Shown piece by piece: positions 1-8,087 of a DNA stretch of 64,000 nt. Made by a program: the position numbers and the translations under genes. The stretch's first letter is position 1; every line of letters starts with the position of its first letter. Below the pieces are notes generated by a model. It did not search any database and was not told the DNA's origin. It was given only the letters and a program-made list of their open reading frames with translations. The DNA comes from an uncultured Spartobacteria bacterium (GTDB lineage: Bacteria; Verrucomicrobiota; Verrucomicrobiia; Chthoniobacterales; Chthoniobacteraceae). The DNA lies in NCBI GenBank assembly GCA_903933715.1, contig CAIZLD010000018.1, forward strand, positions 1 to 64,000, in the 5' to 3' direction.

Positions 1-176
1 GACACCACCGGATGAGGGGTTGGAAAGAATTCACCCCAAAGGGGTGGCAGAGCCATCGCCTCGTTTTCTGCCACCCCTTTGGGGTGAGGCGCGGTTTTGC
101 ATTGACCGGTGGTGTCGCTAACGCTCAACCACCGGTTATTCGCTGGCAACCCTCCGGGTTACGCGGCTTTTGAATG
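1..176. repeat. Long palindromic intergenic repeat, family A, copy 1 (left end cut by window)
   Basis: The element has an inner inverted repeat (CACCCCAAAGGGGTGGCAGA against TCTGCCACCCCTTTGGGGTG) and outer arms containing ACCACCGG. The same unit recurs in opposite orientation at 42572-42766, matching over almost the whole length (for example CGCTGGCAACCCTCCGGGTT). The start is truncated by the window edge. It lies just downstream of the diphosphate synthase gene. It resembles a REP/MITE-like element; no protein is encoded in it. Confidence 0.85.
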
Positions 177-186
177 TCGATTCAGC

Positions 187-1068
187 CTAATAGTCGCGGT
201 GGAGCAAATAGTCGGCCAGGGCTCGGAGTATTTCCCCCTTTTTGCCAAACGGTTTGAGCGCGGCCAGAGAAGCAGCCGTAAGGCGCTGGGCTTCCTTGCG
301 GGCTTTGGAGAGGCCGAGCAGCGCCGGATAGGTGGCCTTCTGAGCCGCCACATCTTTCCCCGCACTTTTGCCCAGCTTTTCACTCGTCTGGGTCACATCC
401 AGAATGTCGTCAATCACCTGGAAAGCCAACCCAAGATTCATCCCGAACGCGGTCAATGCCTCCAGTTTGCCCGGCGTGGCGTTCGCGCTCATGCCGCCGA
501 GACGGATGGAGGCGGTCAATAGAGCCGCGGTTTTGGCCTCGTGGATGAACCGCAAATCGCGCAACGAGAGATGCTGGCCTTCTCCTTCGAGATCGGCCAC
601 CTGACCCGCAATGAGCTGACGGCTCCCGGCGGCGTGAGCGAGCTCCCGGATCAGCGCTGCAACGGGATAGCGCGGGGTTCCCTCCGCGAGCGTCAACAGT
701 TCAAAAGCAAACGTGAGCAGCGCGTCTCCGGCCAGAACGGCGATCCCTTCCCCAAAAACTTTGTGGCTGGTGGGGCGGCCCCGGCGCAAATCGTCGTCGT
801 CCATGCACGGGAGATCGTCATGAATCAGCGAATAAGTATGAATGCATTCCACCGCGCAGGCTGCGGGAAGGCCGGGTGCGATTTCGCCTCCGCACGCTTG
901 GGCGGCGGCCAGGCAAAGCACCGGGCGGAGCCGTTTGCCTCCGGCAAAAAGCGAATACCGCATCGCCTTGTGGATGGTGGCCGGTTTGACCTGGGCTTTG
1001 GGGAGGAACAGGTCGAGAGCCCGGTCCACCACGGCAGTTTGTTCGTGGAGGTAATCTTTCAAAATCAT
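187..1068 (-). CDS. ispA: Polyprenyl (farnesyl/geranylgeranyl-type) diphosphate synthase
   Basis: Condenses isopentenyl diphosphate with allylic diphosphates to give C15-C20 precursors for quinones, carotenoids or undecaprenyl lipids, in the cytosol. The first Asp-rich motif DDLPCMDDDD has the four-residue insert usual for bacterial IspA-type enzymes, followed by RRGRPTSH. The second Asp-rich motif is QVIDDILD. Length (about 293 aa) is normal. The ATG at 1068 (MILKDYLHEQ) is chosen because the open frame further upstream begins only with TTG at 1143 and adds 25 non-family residues. No clear Shine-Dalgarno is present. Chain length (C15 or C20) cannot be decided from sequence alone, so the symbol is a family-level call. 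Confidence 0.9.
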   Translation of the reverse strand: MILKDYLHEQTAVVDRALDLFLPKAQVKPATIHKAMRYSLFAGGKRLRPVLCLAAAQACGGEIAPGLPAACAVECIHTYSLIHDDLPCMDDDDLRRGRPTSHKVFGEGIAVLAGDALLTFAFELLTLAEGTPRYPVAALIRELAHAAGSRQLIAGQVADLEGEGQHLSLRDLRFIHEAKTAALLTASIRLGGMSANATPGKLEALTAFGMNLGLAFQVIDDILDVTQTSEKLGKSAGKDVAAQKATYPALLGLSKARKEAQRLTAASLAALKPFGKKGEILRALADYLLHRDY

Positions 1069-1288
1069 GACGAGATGGAATTTGAAAGGAGAGAACCGTT
1101 CTTGGCAAGCCGGGGGTTGAACTAAATCGACCCTCAACTTCAAAGGCGTTCAAGGTGTGAAGCTGCAAAAACAAAGAGTTTGCTTGCGCAGGGGTTGACC
1201 TTTTTCGCAAAGTCAAAACCGCAACTTGTGCGCACCGATGGGGCTGGCCCTTGCGGTGGTCGGAAGGACGCTGTATTCAATTTTATTT

Positions 1289-2017
1289 ATGAAAAAATTT
1301 TGGAATCTCGCAATCTTGGTGCTGGCTGCAACCCTGGTTTTCCAATTGTACCAAGCCGGGAAGCTCGATAACATCCGCGCGAGCGTGATTTCGCTCATGA
1401 TGCCCGCCAACAAAAATCTCGGGCCGGTTGAGACCAGCACGAAGGTTGTGCCTGCGGCACCTGTCTTTGCGGCGGATTCCGAAAGCACGCAAGCTGAACC
1501 TGCCACCACTCCTTTCATTGTTTCCACCCCTGAGCCCGCCCAACCCGTTGCTGCTGCCTCGACCCCCTCCGAGGAGGTTGCCAGCCCGGCGGCTACCCCG
1601 GTAGCCACCCCAACGCCTGAGAAGCCCGTGGATATCAGCATGCTGGATCGCCGGTTTTGGCCCCGCACGGTTACGCTGAAGAAAGCAATGAATTTCTATA
1701 TCACCAACAAAGGTCAGCTCGTGGGTCAAATCGCCGCTCCCGCCGGTGCCGTCGTCAAGCTGGTGGAAATCAGTGGGATTCAATTGAAGCTGGCGATGCC
1801 CACCGGATCGGACCCTCTATTGGTTGACGCAGCCGATACCGATATTCAGGAGCGGGCGCGTGAAATCGTTAAAGCGGTCGGGCCCGCTGCGATGGAACAG
1901 CCCCGCGCGATCGGTAGCACACCGGCCTCTGCAACTCCGGCTTCTACAACTCCCGCCCCCACGCCTTGGGTTCCGAGGCTCAACGAGCGTCCCCGCAACC
2001 CTTTCCAAAAGCACTAG
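1289..2017 (+). CDS. Membrane-anchored Pro/Ala/Thr-rich hypothetical protein
   Basis: About 242 aa. It starts with a signal-anchor (MKKFWNLAILVLAATLVF), then a low-complexity Ala/Thr/Pro/Glu linker (roughly residues 50-115). A small folded region follows (about 120-195) with KGQLVGQIAAPAGAVVKLVE, then a second Ala/Pro/Thr tail. The ATG at 1289 is preferred over in-frame 1226 because the signal-anchor begins there. I recognise no family. The layout suggests a periplasmic domain tethered to the inner membrane by a flexible linker. It is divergent from the diphosphate synthase and upstream of glycyl-tRNA synthetase, with no evidence of a shared function. Confidence 0.75.
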   Translation: MKKFWNLAILVLAATLVFQLYQAGKLDNIRASVISLMMPANKNLGPVETSTKVVPAAPVFAADSESTQAEPATTPFIVSTPEPAQPVAAASTPSEEVASPAATPVATPTPEKPVDISMLDRRFWPRTVTLKKAMNFYITNKGQLVGQIAAPAGAVVKLVEISGIQLKLAMPTGSDPLLVDAADTDIQERAREIVKAVGPAAMEQPRAIGSTPASATPASTTPAPTPWVPRLNERPRNPFQKH

Positions 2018-2103
2018 GAATCCCGCCCCGCGCGGCTTTTCACAAAAGTTGCGCCTTTTCCACTTGCCAACCGGCGGCCGGGATGGTGGGTTTAACACCC
2101 CTT

Positions 2104-3744
2104 ATGAGTGAGTCTGCCCAACAGCCAGTGAAACCCACCGAACGGATGGAAAAAATCGTGTCGCTCTGCAAGCGCCGCGGGTTCATCTTTCAATCCAGCG
2201 AAATCTACGGCGGCATCAACGGGTTCTGGGATTACGGTCCGTTGGGGGCCGAACTCAAGCGCAACGTCAAAGAGCTTTGGTGGAAAAGCATGACCAAGCT
2301 GCGCGAGGATGTGGTGGGCCTGGATGCCAGCATCATCCTCCACCCGGCGGTCTGGAAAGCGAGTGGCCATTGTGACACTTTCGCCGACCCGATGGTCGAC
2401 TGCCTGCTCACCAAAAAACGGTTCCGCGCCGACCAGATCGAGCCGCAGAACGGGATTGTCTATTCCTATACCGGCGCAAAAGACGAGGCGACCGGCAAAG
2501 AGAGCAAAGAGCCGTTCTCGGCCCTGCTTGCTTCCGGTAAACCGGCGGAAAGCGCCCGTAAAGTCGCCACCCAATTTTATGCCCAGCGTGGTCTGGCCAA
2601 TCCCGTGCTGTTGGGCGAATCGACGGAGAAAGTCGAGAACACGACCCAGTTCAATCCGGAGAACGGGGCTCAACTCACCGAGCCGCGCATGTTCAACCTG
2701 ATGTTCAAGAGCCACGCCGGGCCCGTGGAGAGCGAGGAAAATGCCGTCTACCTCCGGCCCGAAACCGCGCAAGCCATCTTTGTCCAGTTTAAGAACGTGC
2801 TGGAGACCTCGCGCCAGAAAGTGCCTTTCGGCATCGCGCAGATCGGCAAGGCGTTCCGCAACGAAATCAACCCGCGCAATTACACCTTCCGCTCCCGTGA
2901 ATTCGAGCAGATGGAACTCGAGTTTTTCATCAAGCCGGACGACGTGGTGGAAAAACAATGCGGCTCCGTCGCGACCTTGCCCGAGAATGGCGCGCCCACC
3001 GAGCCCCAGGCCAACTGGGGTTGGGAATCGTGGCACGCCTATTGGGTCGAACAGCGGATGCGCTGGTACGAGAGCATCGGCCTGAGCCGCGACACGCTCG
3101 AACAATACTGGCAGAAGAAGGACGAACTGGCTCATTACGCCCGGGCCACCGTGGATATTTTGTACAAATTTCCGTTTGGCACCCAGGAGCTTGAAGGGAT
3201 TGCCGCCCGGGGTAACTACGACCTGACCCAGCATCAAACCCATTCGGGCAAGTCGATGGAATACTTCGACCAGGAGGCCAAGGCGAAATTCATTCCCCAC
3301 GTCATCGAACCGTCTGCGGGCGTTGACCGGCTTCTGCTTGCGCTGCTTTGCAACGCGTACGACGAGGAGGAAGTCGTGGACGAAAAAGGGAACAAGGAAA
3401 TCCGGACCGTCATGCGGTTCCATCCGCGCGTGGCCCCGATCAAAGTGGGCGTATTCCCGCTCCTTCGCAATAAGCCCGCGTTGGTCGAGAAAGCGCTCGA
3501 AGTGCGCGACCTGCTCCGCCCCTGGATGAATGTTTTTTACGACGACGGCGGGGCCATTGGCCGCCGCTATCGCCGCCAGGACGAGGCCGGGACCCCGTTT
3601 GGCGTCACGATCGACTTCGACACTCTGGGCGAGAACGGCCCGGAACTTGAAGGCACCGTTACGTTGCGCCATCGCGATTCAATGAAGCAGGAGCGGGTCA
3701 AAATCAGCGATTTGCTGGCAATCCTTCAGGCGCAAGTGCAATAG
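2104..3744 (+). CDS. glyS: Glycyl-tRNA synthetase (class II, alpha2 type)
   Basis: Charges tRNA-Gly with glycine in the cytosol. It is a single-chain, eukaryote/archaeal-like dimeric GlyRS rather than the alpha2beta2 form. Class II landmarks are visible: NGFWDYGPLGAELKRN near the N-terminus, RPETAQAIFVQFKNV, motif 2 FRNEINPRN followed by TFRSREFEQMELEFF, and motif 3 PSAGVDRLLLAL. The C-terminal anticodon-binding domain includes KVGVFPLLRNK and YDDGGAIGRRYRRQDEAGTP. Length is 546 aa from the ATG at 2104; the open frame extends upstream to 1966 but that part overlaps the preceding gene and is not family-like. The prophage is integrated shortly after its stop codon. Confidence 0.96.
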   Translation: MSESAQQPVKPTERMEKIVSLCKRRGFIFQSSEIYGGINGFWDYGPLGAELKRNVKELWWKSMTKLREDVVGLDASIILHPAVWKASGHCDTFADPMVDCLLTKKRFRADQIEPQNGIVYSYTGAKDEATGKESKEPFSALLASGKPAESARKVATQFYAQRGLANPVLLGESTEKVENTTQFNPENGAQLTEPRMFNLMFKSHAGPVESEENAVYLRPETAQAIFVQFKNVLETSRQKVPFGIAQIGKAFRNEINPRNYTFRSREFEQMELEFFIKPDDVVEKQCGSVATLPENGAPTEPQANWGWESWHAYWVEQRMRWYESIGLSRDTLEQYWQKKDELAHYARATVDILYKFPFGTQELEGIAARGNYDLTQHQTHSGKSMEYFDQEAKAKFIPHVIEPSAGVDRLLLALLCNAYDEEEVVDEKGNKEIRTVMRFHPRVAPIKVGVFPLLRNKPALVEKALEVRDLLRPWMNVFYDDGGAIGRRYRRQDEAGTPFGVTIDFDTLGENGPELEGTVTLRHRDSMKQERVKISDLLAILQAQVQ

Positions 3745-3759
3745 AGCGGTTTCAATATC

Positions 3760-3829
3760 CCTTGGTGGATCGCGACCAACGGGCGCGATTTGGGCCGGCG
3801 CTTCCCATCGCGCCCGGAGGTCGCGATCC
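3760..3829. repeat. Palindromic intergenic repeat, family B, copy 1 (interrupted by prophage)
   Basis: Left arm GGTGGATCGCGACC (3764-3777), inner arms GGGCGCGAT and ATCGCGCCC, right arm GGTCGCGATCC (3819-3829). A related copy at 52348-52410 reads through to GGTCGCGATCCACCAAGG. In copy 1 the last ACC of the right arm is replaced by TCT, consistent with prophage DNA starting here. Confidence 0.75.
3820..3829. other. Candidate attL core GTCGCGATCC
   Basis: The 10-mer GTCGCGATCC occurs here and at 41524-41533. Joining the left flank to the sequence after the right copy gives GGTCGCGATCCACC, which exactly completes the palindrome whose other arm is GGTGGATCGCGACC at 3764-3777. The core is short, so this remains a candidate. 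Confidence 0.45.
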
Positions 3830-3971
3830 TCTCGCCCCGAGATTTTTTTAGCCTCTATTTTTGGGCTGAAACACTCTTAGAATCAAGGGTTGGAGCCGTT
3901 TTCTTGGCGGTTTCCATTTTTTCTATATTCCTCCATTTTGCCCGGTTTTCATCCATTCCCCTCACTTTTGA

Positions 3972-3989
3972 CGTGAAGTAAACGTGAAG
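3972..3989. promoter_or_regulatory. Candidate left integrase arm-type sites (two CGTGAAG boxes)
   Basis: CGTGAAG at 3972-3978 and 3983-3989, repeated with an 11-bp period, 20 bp before the integrase start. The same pair with the same 11-bp period lies near the right end (41466-41483). The shared pattern at both ends fits arm sites for the integrase or Xis. Confidence 0.5.
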
Positions 3990-4009
3990 TTGTGGAAGTG
4001 TGAGGGAGC

Positions 4010-5257
4010 ATGAAAATTCGGCGGGTTAAACAGAAGTCGGGCTGGAAGGGATGGCAGGTCGATTTCGGCATGGTCACACAGCCGGACGGAACGCGCCGTC
4101 GCGTCCAGAAATGCTTTTCCACCCAGGCGGATGCCCAGAAGGCTCTGGGGGATGCGAAGGATAAACGCCAGGTCTATGGTGACTCGGCAATGACTTTGAC
4201 CGAGGACGAGCGTGTGCGCTTCGTCGCCGCCCGGGATCAACTCGCCACGGCCGGCGCGACCATTGAGGAGGCCGTGGCCGCGTTCATGCGCACTGCCAAG
4301 GCTGTCTGCGATCCGCAGCCCTTGGGAACGCTTCTGGACCGCTGCATTGAAGACAAGGCGGCCGTTGGAAAGCGGCACCTGTATGTCCGCAAGCTCTGGA
4401 GTTCTTGCAATTCGTTCATCGCTCCGCGAAAAGACCAGCTCGCGCACACTGTCACCCCAGCCGAGGTGCAGGCGTGGATTTCCGGGAATGGCTGGGCTCC
4501 AAAGACCCAGCGGGTGTATCTCGGCGATCTGCACACGCTGTTTGCCTGGGCGAATTCGAAGAGGATCATGGCGACGAACCCCGCTTCGCAAAGGGGGCCG
4601 GATCGTATTGTCCTTTTGCCGATGGAAGACAAGGAAATCGGCCGGCTGAGCGTCAACCAGGTTAAGCGGCTGGTTCGCGCGGCGGCGCGTGTGCCGGGGC
4701 CAAAGGAGGAGGATTTCCGCCCCCTGCTCTGGTATGTCGTCATCGCCACATTCGCGGGAGTGCGGCCAAAGGAGGTCGCGCGGATGGACCGGGCCGATGT
4801 GGACCTCGAAGAGCGGCATGTCGTTGTCCAGGGGCGGCACTCGAAGACCCGCCAGCGGCGCACGGTCGATTTGACCGCCGAGGCGTGCGCCTGGCTTGCG
4901 CTCGATCCACGGCGGACCGGGAAGATCGTTCCGAAGAATTTAAAGAAGCGCTGGCTGCGGCTGCGGCGGTCCGCTGGGCTTGAGCCGTGGCCGCACGACG
5001 GGGCGCGGCACACCTTTGCGTCCATGCATTACGCCCAGCATCAAGACGAGGCGTTGCTTAAGGCCCAGATGGGCCACTCGGAAGACGAGGACACCCTCAT
5101 GCAATCTTACCGAGCCCTGGCCACGCGCAAAGAGGCGGTAGAGTTTTGGGGATTCATGCCTTCGGCCCGGCGTATGGCGCTTTGGAAACAGATCCCGCCT
5201 TCTTTCGCTGGGCGAAAGCACAATCGCCCGCGGTTGCGCGTTTATGTCCCTCGGTAA
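4010..5257 (+). CDS. int: Phage tyrosine recombinase (integrase)
   Basis: Catalyses site-specific integration and excision. 415 aa: an N-terminal arm-binding region (MKIRRVKQKSGWKGWQ...), a core-binding SAM-like region (about 80-190) and the C-terminal catalytic domain (about 215-380). Catalytic residues seen are R252 (FAGVRPKEV), K279 (HSKTRQRR), R333 (GARHTFAS), H356 (MGHSE) and nucleophile Y367 (MQSYRAL). The box II histidine normally three residues before R333 is Asp330, with His329 just before it, so the motif is shifted or divergent. GAGGGAG lies just upstream of the ATG. It sits at the left prophage end beside the proposed att site, as expected. Confidence 0.95.
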   Translation: MKIRRVKQKSGWKGWQVDFGMVTQPDGTRRRVQKCFSTQADAQKALGDAKDKRQVYGDSAMTLTEDERVRFVAARDQLATAGATIEEAVAAFMRTAKAVCDPQPLGTLLDRCIEDKAAVGKRHLYVRKLWSSCNSFIAPRKDQLAHTVTPAEVQAWISGNGWAPKTQRVYLGDLHTLFAWANSKRIMATNPASQRGPDRIVLLPMEDKEIGRLSVNQVKRLVRAAARVPGPKEEDFRPLLWYVVIATFAGVRPKEVARMDRADVDLEERHVVVQGRHSKTRQRRTVDLTAEACAWLALDPRRTGKIVPKNLKKRWLRLRRSAGLEPWPHDGARHTFASMHYAQHQDEALLKAQMGHSEDEDTLMQSYRALATRKEAVEFWGFMPSARRMALWKQIPPSFAGRKHNRPRLRVYVPR

Positions 5258-5319
5258 TTAAGGGCCGGTGCGCCAGAAACGGAGCGTGGGCTCCGGGGTC
5301 GAGTAGTTTCCCAATCGCA

Positions 5320-5823
5320 TTACCTGCAAAAAGGGTTCCTGGAGTTTCCCGAGCGCTGGTCCAATGCTGTGCCTTTCGGCGTCCACGGCTGTTTTACGGG
5401 CGGCATTTTGCGCGTGGCTTCCCAATATGCCACAACTGGATCTCGGGCGGCGGAAAGTTTGAAGGCAGGCACTGTTCGTGTCGCTCCAGTAATCGTGGTA
5501 TACCGAAAAATCCCATCAGGCTCTAGCATTCCAGCCCAGTCAGCATTGTCCACAATTTCGGAAAGGCCGCGGATAAAAATAAGCCCACAGGGAGACATCC
5601 TGGTATTTGCAAATGGAATCTCCATTCCATTGCGTGTTTGATTCCCGGGCTGAATTTGATCCCCGGGTTCCCAGTCCCATCGGTTTCCATTAGCCAACGA
5701 CCCTTTTTCTGTGCTTTGGTAGATCGTCACTTCAAAGTGCCGTGCGGCAGAAGCTTCTATCGGTGTTTGCGCGAAGCTCCAGATGGGAAGCATTGCCGCG
5801 AGAACCAGACAAAAAATTTTCAT
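5320..5823 (-). CDS. Exported hypothetical protein (prophage cargo)
   Basis: About 167 aa with a clear signal peptide (MKIFCLVLAAMLPIWSFAQT, cleavage probably after SFA). The ATG at 5823 is chosen because it opens the signal peptide and is preceded by AAAGGAATTCT, a reasonable Shine-Dalgarno; the open frame upstream of it is not gene-like. No domain is recognised. It is the last of three minus-strand genes between the integrase and the control region, the classical place for lysogenic-conversion cargo. Predicted to act in the periplasm or outside the cell; function unknown. Confidence 0.75.
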   Translation of the reverse strand: MKIFCLVLAAMLPIWSFAQTPIEASAARHFEVTIYQSTEKGSLANGNRWDWEPGDQIQPGNQTRNGMEIPFANTRMSPCGLIFIRGLSEIVDNADWAGMLEPDGIFRYTTITGATRTVPAFKLSAARDPVVAYWEATRKMPPVKQPWTPKGTALDQRSGNSRNPFCR

Positions 5824-5842
5824 AGAATTCCTTTCAGTGTTT

Positions 5843-6082
5843 TTAAGCCCGCTCGACGATGCAGCCACAACCTTTGCAGCGCCAGACCTTGCGCCGTTTG
5901 GCTCCACAAAATAGCCCAGCCAAGGCAAGCGGGATGCCGATGATCGCCCCGCCGCCTGACAAACAGAGGCCAATTCCTGCAAAGAACAGTGTGATTCCGA
6001 TCAGGAACCAGAAACAACCCCCTCCCCCGGAAATCGTGCGTTTCCTCATTTCGCCGCCACATTGTTTGCAGGTCAGATTCAT
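5843..6082 (-). CDS. Small zinc-ribbon membrane protein (prophage cargo)
   Basis: 79 aa. The N-terminal CKQCGG and C-terminal CKGCGC pairs could together form a treble-clef or zinc-ribbon metal site. Between them are two hydrophobic segments (FWFLIGITLFFAGIGLCL and AIIGIPLALAGLFCGA), so both Cys pairs would face the same side of the inner membrane. It lies 3 nt after the upstream exported protein gene and 19 nt before the downstream one, so the three are probably one operon. Function unknown. Confidence 0.7.
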   Translation of the reverse strand: MNLTCKQCGGEMRKRTISGGGGCFWFLIGITLFFAGIGLCLSGGGAIIGIPLALAGLFCGAKRRKVWRCKGCGCIVERA

Positions 6083-6085
6083 TTC

Positions 6086-6553
6086 CTAAAACCCTTGCAG
6101 CGTTTTGGTTTCCTCATCTTTGGTTTCCGCTTCAAGTCGCTCAATGTATGACTTCGTGGAAACCATAAGTTGGTGATCGAATTGACGATAGTACGCCCAC
6201 AATGTTCCATCATCTGTATGCCACTCTGAGTTTATGGAAAGCGCCTCAGATTTTATCCATTTTTTTCCACTCCCATTGGCCTGCATGAAGAGTTCGAGTT
6301 CGTTTTCGCTGATCTCATCGGGAATTTTTAAGGCATTGCACTTTTGTTTAACAAAGAACAGATAATCGGCTTTGCCTTGGAAGAAATGAACCGCTATTAA
6401 GAACCCAGCTTTATTGAAATATAGAGTGTCCGCGGTTGATTGAGCTCCTGGTGTGCCATATCGTTGCGCGCATTGCGCGGGTGTTTCTCCTAGGCGAGCC
6501 CGGCTCGTGGTTGCGAATGCAATTAAGAGGAAAAAGAGGGATAATTTTTTCAT
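6086..6553 (-). CDS. Exported hypothetical protein (prophage cargo)
   Basis: 155 aa with a signal peptide (MKKLSLFFLLIAFATTSRA), then a short domain containing ETPAQCAQRYGTP and QGKADYLFFVKQKCNALKIP. The two cysteines could form a disulfide. The ETPAQCAQRYGTP stretch resembles an N-terminal motif I have seen in small exported proteins of Verrucomicrobiota, but I can assign no function. It is the first gene of the three-gene minus-strand cluster and visibly more AT-rich than neighbouring phage genes, which suggests separate acquisition. Confidence 0.7.
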   Translation of the reverse strand: MKKLSLFFLLIAFATTSRARLGETPAQCAQRYGTPGAQSTADTLYFNKAGFLIAVHFFQGKADYLFFVKQKCNALKIPDEISENELELFMQANGSGKKWIKSEALSINSEWHTDDGTLWAYYRQFDHQLMVSTKSYIERLEAETKDEETKTLQGF

Positions 6554-6682
6554 AGTGCGTTCAGTTTCATTCGATGATTTTCCAGGATCGCGTTCCGTCC
6601 GATTTAATAATCAAACAGAGTGCGGGTTTTCCTACCTGATTTCCATCGCTATTTTGGAGAGACTGGTTTTTGTTGAAGCGGG

Positions 6683-6949
6683 CTACGCGGAGCGTTTTAG
6701 CTTTTTGCGCTCAACGGTCTCGCCGCGAGCGGCTGCCAATGGGAGCGGAGTGCGCTCTTTCCGGTCAATGACGTCCTGAATGACGGGAGGGACAATCCTT
6801 CCCGACGGGTTGTCCACCATTTTCAGGCATGACTCAACGAGCATGCGGGTGAAATCCGGAGTGGTGCGCTCGACTATTGCCGCAAACTGACAGATTTGCG
6901 CGAAAAGTGCGTCGTCGCATTTGAAATTGACTTGGTTGATTTTGCTCAT
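6683..6949 (-). CDS. Small ribbon-helix-helix-like protein (candidate repressor)
   Basis: 88 aa. The N-terminal half (INQVNFKCDDALFAQI, then FAAIVERTTPDFTRMLVESCL) has the strand-helix-helix spacing of MetJ/Arc/CopG DNA-binding dimers; the C-terminus is basic (ERKKLKR). It is transcribed divergently from the early operon across an 83-bp control region holding tandem GTATCTTTC-like repeats. It is therefore a candidate for controlling lysogeny, but the fold assignment is by eye only. Confidence 0.55.
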   Translation of the reverse strand: MSKINQVNFKCDDALFAQICQFAAIVERTTPDFTRMLVESCLKMVDNPSGRIVPPVIQDVIDRKERTPLPLAAARGETVERKKLKRSA

Positions 6950-7008
6950 TCCTGCATTCCTCCAAACTTCAAAAGAAATTTACTTCATTTTTTCGCTTGT
7001 CCGCGAGG

Positions 7009-7050
7009 ATATCTTTGGTATCTTTCGTATCTATGAGCGATAACGATACC
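7009..7050. promoter_or_regulatory. Tandem 9-bp repeats in divergent control region (candidate operators)
   Basis: Three head-to-tail units ATATCTTTG, GTATCTTTC and GTATCTATG (7009-7035) run into the start codon at 7033. An inverted GATACC follows at 7045-7050 (the reverse complement of GGTATC). The cluster sits at the start of the early operon opposite a small RHH-like gene, where a repressor would be expected to bind. Confidence 0.5.
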
Positions 7051-7224
7051 AAATCGGCTGCGGATATAGCTCCGCGCTTACAAAACATTGCGGTGCCTGA
7101 TGATCTGCATCGGCTTCTAAAACTCGCCGCATGCCAGCACGGAATGACCTTGCGGCAGTTTGTTTTGCCAGCGCTTCAGGAACTCGCCGCAGGAGCGGCA
7201 ACAGGAAACGCGCTAAAGCCATGA
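7033..7224 (+). CDS. Small ribbon-helix-helix-like protein, first gene of early operon
   Basis: 63 aa from the ATG at 7033 (MSDNDTKSAAD). The stretch QNIAVPDDLHRLLKL followed by HGMTLRQFVLPALQEL fits a strand-helix-helix DNA-binding subunit. Its stop overlaps the start of the BRO-type gene (ATGA, 7221-7224), so translation is coupled. Together with the divergent 6683-6949 gene it may form a two-protein switch over the repeats between them. No family name can be given. Confidence 0.55.
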   Translation: MSDNDTKSAADIAPRLQNIAVPDDLHRLLKLAACQHGMTLRQFVLPALQELAAGAATGNALKP

Positions 7225-8087
7225 ATAATAGCATGCTCTCCATATTTGAGTTCAACGACTCCCCCGTTCGCGTCTCAGCAGGGCAGGATGGGGCCACGTG
7301 GTTTGTGGCTGCGGATGTGTGCCGCGTTCTGGAGATTGGAAATCATCGGCAGGCAACCGCAGGTCTTGAAAATGACGAAAAGGATGGCGTCAGTATTAGT
7401 GACGCCATAGGTCGCATTCAGGAGACAACGTGTATCTCCGAGTCCGGCCTCTACGCGCTGATTTTCAAATCGCGCAAACCGCAGGCGAAGGCGTTCCGCA
7501 AATGGGTGACGGGCGAGGTGCTTCCCGCGATCCGTAAATCCGGCCGCTTTGAGGCTCCCGCCTCGGCCACCCCTGCCCCGCTCTCTCTGGAGTCGGTGCT
7601 CGAACACGCTTTCCAAGCCTCCGCGAGACTCTTGGACGGAACGCTCCAGGCATCGGCGGCCAAGACGATCCTGAGCCTGACGCAGGAATGCCGCAGACTT
7701 CTGGCGCTCCAACATAAGACCAGCCCGGCGGTGCCAACCCTGCCCCGGATGGGCCGCTACGACACGAACACGGCGGCGCGCCTTTCCAGCCAGACGGACC
7801 GGGAGTGCCAGGCGCTCTTGAGGGCGGTGGCCGAAAGGTTGTCATCCGCCGCGTTGGTCCCGATGCAAGAGGTTTTCCAGTGGGCGCGCAAGGAACGGCT
7901 GTTGCAGTCCATCGTGGGGGACGGGCGGCTGACGATGGTCGCCTCCCAGCGGTTTGGCCGGGCGATGCGCTCGCATCTCGGAAGCGTCCTGACCTGCGCC
8001 GATGGCCGCAAGTTCAGGGTCTTTTGGAGCCGCCGGAATTCCGGCGTCTTTTATTCATTCGAGTTTTTGAAGGAGGAATCTTTATGA
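7221..8087 (+). CDS. BRO-N domain phage antirepressor
   Basis: 288 aa from the ATG at 7221. The N-terminal domain (about residues 5-115) is typical BRO-N: the VRVSAGQDGATWFVAADVCRVL segment, then a stretch ending ISESGLYALIFKSRKPQAK, then FRKWVTGEVLPAIRKSGRF. Such domains bind DNA and occur in phage antirepressors. The C-terminal region (about 150-288) is not recognised; it contains a helical part and WARKERLLQSIVGDGRLTM, which may be a second DNA-binding or effector module. It overlaps both neighbours by 4 nt. The expected role is relief of repression or early gene regulation. Confidence 0.85.
   Translation: MNNSMLSIFEFNDSPVRVSAGQDGATWFVAADVCRVLEIGNHRQATAGLENDEKDGVSISDAIGRIQETTCISESGLYALIFKSRKPQAKAFRKWVTGEVLPAIRKSGRFEAPASATPAPLSLESVLEHAFQASARLLDGTLQASAAKTILSLTQECRRLLALQHKTSPAVPTLPRMGRYDTNTAARLSSQTDRECQALLRAVAERLSSAALVPMQEVFQWARKERLLQSIVGDGRLTMVASQRFGRAMRSHLGSVLTCADGRKFRVFWSRRNSGVFYSFEFLKEESL

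Noticed and set aside
2092-3672. 526-codon open frame antisense to glycyl-tRNA synthetase
   Set aside because: It mirrors the codon pattern of a clear GlyRS gene; long antisense frames are expected at this GC content and the product has no family features.
3745-4009. tRNA gene as the prophage attachment site
   Set aside because: No cloverleaf-compatible sequence or CCA-like 3' end was found in this stretch or at 41454-41632.
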